This document shows, piece by piece, positions 56,292-64,000 of a stretch of DNA of 64,000 nucleotides. The stretch is from Neofusicoccum parvum (Eukaryota; Ascomycota; Dothideomycetes; Botryosphaeriales; Botryosphaeriaceae). Under the pieces are notes generated by a model. It made no database searches. It saw only the letters and a program-made list of their open reading frames with translations, and was not told the DNA's origin. The position numbers were made by a program, and so were the translations under genes. The DNA is taken from the NCBI GenBank assembly GCA_020912385.1, contig CP087216.1, positions 1,550,001-1,614,000 on the forward strand, read 5' to 3'. Position 1 is the stretch's first letter. Each line of letters begins with the position of its first letter.

Positions 56292-59200
56292 GGTGGGTGA
56301 TGTGTTGCTAGGGCCGGCAAAGCAGCTCTCAAAACTCCCAACGATGGTGGACGGGAGCCACCAGCTGGGTCAACCGTGTGAAGGAAGAAGATGGGAAAAA
56401 GACTGGACAGCGCATGGATTTCGAGGTGTAGAGACGTCAGGCCGCTTTTGGTTGCTGCAGGAAGACGCGCTGCAGCTCGACAAGCTAGCTGGCAACCTTT
56501 ATAGACTCCTCGGCGACGGCGATGCTGCTGTGTGAACGGCTGTAAAGCGCTGACGAGAGACGTACTGTGTAAGCCGAGCGTGGTACAAGCTGTAAATGCC
56601 CCGAGAACCTGGCTTCAAGCGACAAGAGGAGGCGGGTTGTGCAAGGAAGGACGGAACCGAAAGTCACTGCAGGAGGTAGGTTCGGGTTTAGAAGGCAGAA
56701 GGAACGTGGAGAAGGAATAAAAACCCAAATTGGTTTGCGTAGGGAGTTAAATCGCAATGGGATTGCGTAGGCTTTAAAAGGTGGCAGTAGAAGCTGAGGC
56801 AAGCTTTCCCAAACACGCAATCTGCCAAGCCAAGTCGCGCGATAAAAAGAAGGCAGACGAGGTGGGTCGCATTTCTGCTGCCTTCGCCTGCTATTACGCG
56901 CTGCTCACTCACGCCTTGCGCCTGCGCTTTGGCGTTTCCGCGAACGCCACGATGCTGCGCTGTCATATCCTGCGGGAGCGAGGGGTTCGGGGCGCAAGAA
57001 GATCAATTCAAGCGCGCGCGCAGATCAACCAACAGGCATGGGCCGGCGTGATCTTCGGTGTGCATCCTGCAGAGAAGGCGTCGAAGCACCGGTGAAGGCG
57101 GTCGCCGCGGTCCTGGGCGTGCGCGCGGCTTCGCACGGGACTGCGGGCGTAAGAAACTGCGTTGTCTGCCAGGGCCCTGAAGATCAGTCAGTTGGTGGCT
57201 AGGACCACCAGCCAGTACGGCCGGGGGCACGAGCTGGAGGGATGCATGCGCGCGGGTGCTCCGCTGATGAGGCTGCAGCCGCGACCCCCTTGCGTAACGC
57301 GAAGATTCTGTCCCGGATGTGCTGAAGACCGTGCAACTGCGCATGCTGGCAAGGCAGACATGTCCACACTGACGGGCGTGCGCACCACCCCGCCGCGTCC
57401 ACTACGTCATGCTGGATGGCACGCGTAGTTGCAAATCTGTTGAGACGGAAAGGTGGTCACGCGTGACTGCAAAATTCCCAATGAGGACGCCTTTGGTCGT
57501 TTCAGACCATTACCCCAGCTATTTCTGCGCACCCGGGGTTGGATCAGTTCAAATGCGGGATGCGCGCGCAGCCTCTCTATGACGAGCGCTGCTGTTTTGA
57601 AAAGTCGACAGAAGCACCTGATAGTAATTGCGCAACTTATTCCCGACCCTGCGTTAGTGCTTACCGTGCTGACCTGAAGCTCTTGGACGAAGAAGAGCAC
57701 AGGTAGACAGATCATCAGTGGGTGGGGATGCGTGCAGAGCAATGTGGTATCTCGGCTGCGGACGTGCGTAGAGCTGGGTCGCCGGGTGCGTCGCGGTAGG
57801 CGCGTCAACTGATAATAGTTTTTTAGCCCCAAGGATAGCGGGTGCGGCTGGGGTCCAACTAGGTGGGGAGCAGATTCTGGCCAGAGGGCTGGCAGGATTG
57901 AGGCTCTGTACCGAAGCGCGGGCCTCTGACAATGGGCGTTGATGAAAGCGGCACTGTGCAGAAACGGCCCTGTCCGATTCGCTCGCAGCATGCAGGCAGA
58001 TGATTGGAAGGGCCCTGCCATGGTGAGCTTCTCTAGTGTTGTTATAGCGGAGGTGGCAAAGGCGAAGTGTTCCTGAGACAGCAAGGCAACGATGCTAGAG
58101 ACGCCCAGCGGCAGGGGTGGACGGCGGCAGCGTGCGTGCATGGCACCGGAGGGTAGCTGCAGTAGTGCTGCTGCGCTGCACGCCTTGTTGTGGGGAGGCC
58201 CCGAGCCCTCGACGACGACCAGACTGCACGCTCGCCAGCGCGCCGTTTCAAGCCGCGACGAAGCTCGGTCCGGCTGCACGATGCACGCTTGATTCCACGA
58301 GCCAGAGTCCATGCCGGCACGGCAAAGCACGCGGATCGCCGCGCAGTAGCGAGCAAGCCCAGGGTGATGGCGTAGCTCAATGCAAGTTCATGAGTCGCGC
58401 GAGCCGGACGTATCGTCATCACAGATGCGCGACTCCACCAAGAGCGCGCGAACATGTGGCTGTGGGAGAGTGAGCATATTCCAGAACGAATAGATAGCGG
58501 CCGTTATCAACGGCGCGTGTAGGGACAGCCCCATAAGGCGTATCGTCGTTGAACACAGAACACAGACATGTCCGTGCAGACCGGGACGACGGAGGTGAAA
58601 GCAGCGCCCGGATGCAGGCGCAGCAGTAGCGACAGCCCTTGTCGATCCAGTTATCCCGTTGCGGACTCGGGCGGCTTTCTAGAAGGTTTCGGCCACGCGA
58701 ACGTGCAGGCAACAGCTGTGTGCCGGGCCCACAGATCGCCGTCCTCTCTTCGTTGCGTGATGACACAGCACCCAGGGACGACGCAGCTCGTGATCCCAGC
58801 CGCTATGGCCACGGTGTCGCGAGAAGACGAAGCGGTGTGAAGAGAGTTGATTGCTCGCGTTTGGGGGGTGTCCATGCGGCGCAGCATACGAAGCCTGGCG
58901 CGCGCATGGCCGGAAACAGCAGTCCCGACGAGCCCCGAAGGTTGCGGCTCTCCAGGAATAAATCATGTGGGAGAGCAGTGGCGGTGAGGCCGTTGTGCGT
59001 CCCGAGCAGCAGCCTCTCTGCACGTCACGCTGGACAGCGCGCTTCGGCTCCCATGCCGTTGGGTTGCTGCAGCCCCGGCAGCGGTGGGCTGGTCCACGAA
59101 GTGTGGGATGATCGAGCGATAGGGACCACGGCTTCTGGTGATGCGACGGGAATGGCATTTCTGTCCGGCTCGCGGCCGCAGAGGGCGCAGTGTAGGCCGT

Positions 59201-60229
59201 AGGCGCGCCACGCACCTTCCGCAATCGACGGTCGGGAGTGAGATTCACTCCAAAACCTTCAGCCTTGCGCTGCGTGGCCCCAACCCACGCACGGGATATC
59301 TTTGTAATCTGGCCGGAGAATCAGTTGAATGACAACCGTTTTTTGCGATTGGGGCCTTCGGCAATGCATCCGGGCGTGGGATTGTGCAGACCGTATGCCA
59401 TTGGTGGCGGTGCTGTCTAACGACGCACGACCTGGGGCCGGGGGCATGTCCATCTCAGCCGCTGCAAGGCTGAGGTTTTTTTTGCTTTTGTTTTGGGCAT
59501 TCCAGCCACGGAAAATGGAGGCGCATGGGTCCCAGGAGCCGAAACCGTCCAACGCCAGCCTGAGGTGCTCTCCGGGCGCGAAGCTTGCGTGAAGGCTGGG
59601 GGCGGCCGTGTCCGAGTGGTTGTTCTGATTTTGAAAACGCAGTGACGGACGCGGCGAGAACAGCTGCTATTATTGATCACTCGTGGTGTGGAAGAAAGGG
59701 GGACGTTGACGCCGGCGGTGAAGCTGGCTGGACACTCTGAAACACGACCGACGACGGGACGAGCCGACGAACGAAACAAGATCCTGTGCGCTTCGGGCAT
59801 CGGCTCCATTGGGCTCCTTCCATGCCCCTGGGGTACCGTGGGCGCGGTTGCGCAATCGGGCTACACCGACGAAGCAGAGCATTGCCGTAAACTGGTTGGC
59901 AGCGTCGGACGAGACCAGAGCGAATCATGCTGCGGCCCGCCTACCCCAACGCTTGCATGTCGGAGGAGCCGACGCCTGTACGCAGCGTCACGCTCACTGA
60001 CATATCAGCGCCTGGCCCAAAGGAGACATGTTTTCATTGTGTGCCGCTGCACTCGGCCAATCAAGCCCTCGAAATATATGCTTTTTACTTTTCCAACCCA
60101 GCAACGCCAACCGTTCCGGGACGTACAGTGCCTCTGGCCGCTTTGTGTACCAGCTCCAAGCGAGATAAAACCGAATTGCAAAGGAAAATGCTCGACATGC
60201 AGAATATGCGAAGTATGCGTGAAATGCAT
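56292..60229. other. Gene desert, GC-rich, no gene supported
   Basis: Almost 4 kb. Many overlapping frames on both strands, the longest 57407-58330 minus (307 codons), but with abundant Cys, Arg, His and Trp and no domain, as expected from translated non-coding GC-rich DNA. No tRNA, transposase, reverse transcriptase or terminal repeats seen. The part next to 56291 is the promoter of the acidic protein gene. Confidence 0.45.
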
Positions 60230-62074
<1,845 letters not shown>

Positions 62075-63170
62075 ATGGCGCTGTCTCTCGAATCGTTCCA
62101 GGCAATCCCCACGTCGTATGCGACCTGCTCCATCGGCTGCAAACCGGAGCATACCCTCCCGAAGAAGCTCGATGCCATCTGCGCAGCGGGTTTCCAAGCA
62201 ATTGAGCTCTCAATGCCCGACATACTAGCCTTCGCAACCATGTTCCTGAAGAAAGAGGTCGGTCTGAAGGACTGGGAAGACCTCTGCACCGCAGCGAGGA
62301 CGATCAAGGCTCAGACCGACGCGAAGGGTCTGAAGATCCTCATGCTCCAGCCATTTGCGAACTTTGAGGGTTGGACTGAGGGGTCCGCCGAAAGGAAGGA
62401 TGCCTTTGACAGGGCCAGAGGCTGGGTCAGGATCATGGAAGCATGCGAATGCGACATACTACAGGTGAACCAGTGGCCCGGCACTCTAATATTGCGATCA
62501 ATGCTAACTATCCCAGGTCGGGTCGTCCGATACTCCGGAAACTAAAATCGGCCATGACCGTGACCGCTTTGTCTCGGACCTCCGCGAACTCGCCGACATC
62601 CTGGCCGAGAAAAACCTCCGAGTCGCATATGAGAATTGGTGCTGGTCCACACATGCTCCGGATTGGAAGGACGTTTGGGATATCGTCAAGAAGGTGGACA
62701 GACCAAATGTTGGCCTCTGTTTGGACACTTTTCAGACCGCGGGTGGAGAGTGGGCCGATCCCACCACCGAGTCAGGCTTGCTCGAAGGGGCATCGAAGAA
62801 CGAGCTAGAGAAGAGGTTCTACAAGAGCTTGGATGAGCTGAGCAAAACCGTGCCGAAAGACAAGATCTACCTCTTGCAGATCTCGGATGCCTATAAGCTA
62901 AAGCAGCCTTTGAGCAAAGACGTCGATGAAGGAGGCACCCGCCCAAGAGGTCGCTGGAGCCATGATTTCAGACCATTGCCATTCGATGGTGGGTATCTTC
63001 CTGTTGCCGAAGTGACCCAGGCTATCTTGAAAACGGGATTCCGGAGCTGGTTCTCCTACGAGGCGTTCGACGGTGGCCCCGAAGGTAAGGGACGGGACTA
63101 TGACCTGCACGAGTACGCGAGGAAAGCAATGGATTCCCACAAGAAGCTCCTGCAGGCATGCGTCGAGTGA
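62075..63170 (+). CDS. 3-Dehydroshikimate dehydratase (QA-4-like)
   Basis: Two exons, 62075-62464 and 62517-63170, with a 52-nt intron, give 347 residues. Sugar-isomerase-type TIM barrel: N-terminal PTSYATCSIGCKPEHTLPKKLDAICAAGFQAIELSM, metal-site strands LRVAYENWCWSTHAPDW and PNVGLCLDTFQTAGGEWADPTT, YLLQISDAYKL and the closing WFSYEAFDGG. Splicing joins CDILQ to VGSSDTPE. The enzyme converts 3-dehydroshikimate to protocatechuate, the exit step of quinate/shikimate catabolism in Neurospora and Aspergillus; protocatechuate then enters the beta-ketoadipate pathway. The rest of a qa/qut cluster is not next to it within the window: only DAHP synthase is. The right flank is open to the window edge. 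Confidence 0.92.
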
Positions 63171-64000
63171 ATCCCAAATGCAAGTGCCCGTATAGTTTAG
63201 TGCTTGTGGTATATTATGAAATAATGACATGCTCCTTTAAACCTATCCCTGGCCGGGAACATGGCATGTCGAGGCTTGCGAATTTGTGTACTGCGGATGC
63301 TAACCACGCTCCGATCAACATGTCTTCCAGTCTCATATCTTCTCAGATTTCCTCAATTTATCTTATACCTTTACTTCATTCCGAGTTTTGCTACATTTCT
63401 ATATTTCAGGTTGCTTCGGCCTCTCTACTTGTGGGCTTGTGAACACCCTCTTAGCCTCGTCGTATTGTTTCGTGCTACAGCCACGGCGATATTACGCGCT
63501 TTTGTATGGAGTTGAAAGATCCGTCCGGAGAGGAATGCATATTTCGCACTGTACTGCACAGTCGGGTCTAGAGCTTCAACTATGGAGGCTGAAGTATCTG
63601 TAAGCTTGCCATGATATCAACATATCTCATCCCTAGGCACTACAAACGGAGAAACGAGCCTCGGGCCGTTTACTCCTCCGAGAAGCGCACCCACGTCATT
63701 GGTCATCCATACGGTTCATACGCTTTCTGTCTACAACCTTCTCACCTTCAGCACCCCCCGGCACTCTTGCAGCAAGACACTGCGACAGAAACTCCAAGGG
63801 CGGGCTCGAGCGAGGTGCGATGCCAGCCAAATCGACCACGCATCCGATCCGCTCATTGACGCCTAGCGGCCTAATGCGTCCGGGTGAGGCGCATCTGCCG
63901 ACATGACGATCTGCAGCTTGCCACCCAGCTTCATTCAGCAGTTTTCTGCCCTTGAATTCCAGGTCGATGCCGCTGTTCTGTACGGACGACCGATATCATG
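63171..64000. other. 3' flank to window end, no gene supported
   Basis: The first 450 bp are AT-rich. Frames near 63261-63515 and 63611-63859 are short and hydrophobic or low in character. A minus-strand open stretch in the last 250 bp could be the edge of a gene beyond the window but has no recognisable motif. Confidence 0.4.

Noticed and set aside
57407..58330. 307-codon minus-strand frame in the 56-60 kb desert
   Set aside because: No domain, odd composition with many Cys, His and Arg; kept only as a note, not as a gene.
63261..63859. Short plus-strand frames after the DHS dehydratase gene
   Set aside because: Under 85 codons, hydrophobic or low in character, in AT-rich 3' flank.

Overview
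This window looks like nuclear chromosomal DNA of a filamentous ascomycete (Pezizomycotina). A Dothideomycete is my best guess from the flavour of the CYP51, HSP30 and SDHAF1 proteins, but that is inference. The genes are eukaryotic and mostly interrupted by short introns (about 41-125 nt, GT...AG, CTAAC/CTAAT-like branch sites). They lie on both strands with no operon structure, and nearly all are conserved single-copy housekeeping genes. I found no virus, CRISPR array, rRNA, plasmid or secondary-metabolite cluster. Exon joins were read by eye from frame, splice sites and family resemblance; no alignment was run.

Layout. 0-10 kb is gene-poor: a thioredoxin/PITH protein (282-1348), a 4.7-kb gene-free stretch with an AT-rich core (about 4.4-5.8 kb), a small His-rich tail-anchored membrane protein (6097-6622), a degenerate or intron-bearing tRNA-like locus (8724-8881) and GC-rich low-complexity DNA. 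10-29 kb is compact: PEX10, CYP51/ERG11, an FHA-kinase of the Rad53/Chk2 family, ATG10 (four small exons), U2B'' snRNP protein, Arp2/3 subunit ARPC1, MDM31, PNO1, an alpha/beta hydrolase and the DNA polymerase delta small subunit. 29-45 kb holds the presequence protease CYM1, a taxilin, a nitronate monooxygenase-like protein, a C2H2 zinc-finger protein, a long dolichol kinase and an M1 aminopeptidase. 46-56 kb holds the bifunctional purine enzyme ADE16/17, RPB11, an HSP30-type small heat-shock protein with heat-shock elements, a tiny LYR protein (SDHAF1/SDH6), a fumarylacetoacetate-hydrolase-fold protein and an acidic protein with a possible zinc site. 56.3-60.2 kb is another gene desert. The right end carries DAHP synthase and 3-dehydroshikimate dehydratase as a divergent pair.

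How they fit together. Several products serve mitochondria (MDM31, CYM1, SDHAF1, perhaps the long HSP form) or nucleic-acid work (POL31, RPB11, U2B'', PNO1, the checkpoint kinase), but they are scattered rather than clustered. Divergent promoters are short for kinase/ATG10 (386 bp), U2B''/ARPC1 (336 bp), MDM31/PNO1 (389 bp), SDHAF1/FAH (336 bp) and DAHPS/DHS dehydratase (583 bp). The last pair places the entry step of the shikimate pathway next to an enzyme that drains one of its intermediates, and is the most suggestive functional linkage here.

I did not find a clearly new multi-gene system. The best candidates for something undescribed are the His-rich tail-anchored protein, the tRNA-like locus, the acidic protein with an unassigned exon downstream, and the AROM-entry/DHS-exit gene pair.
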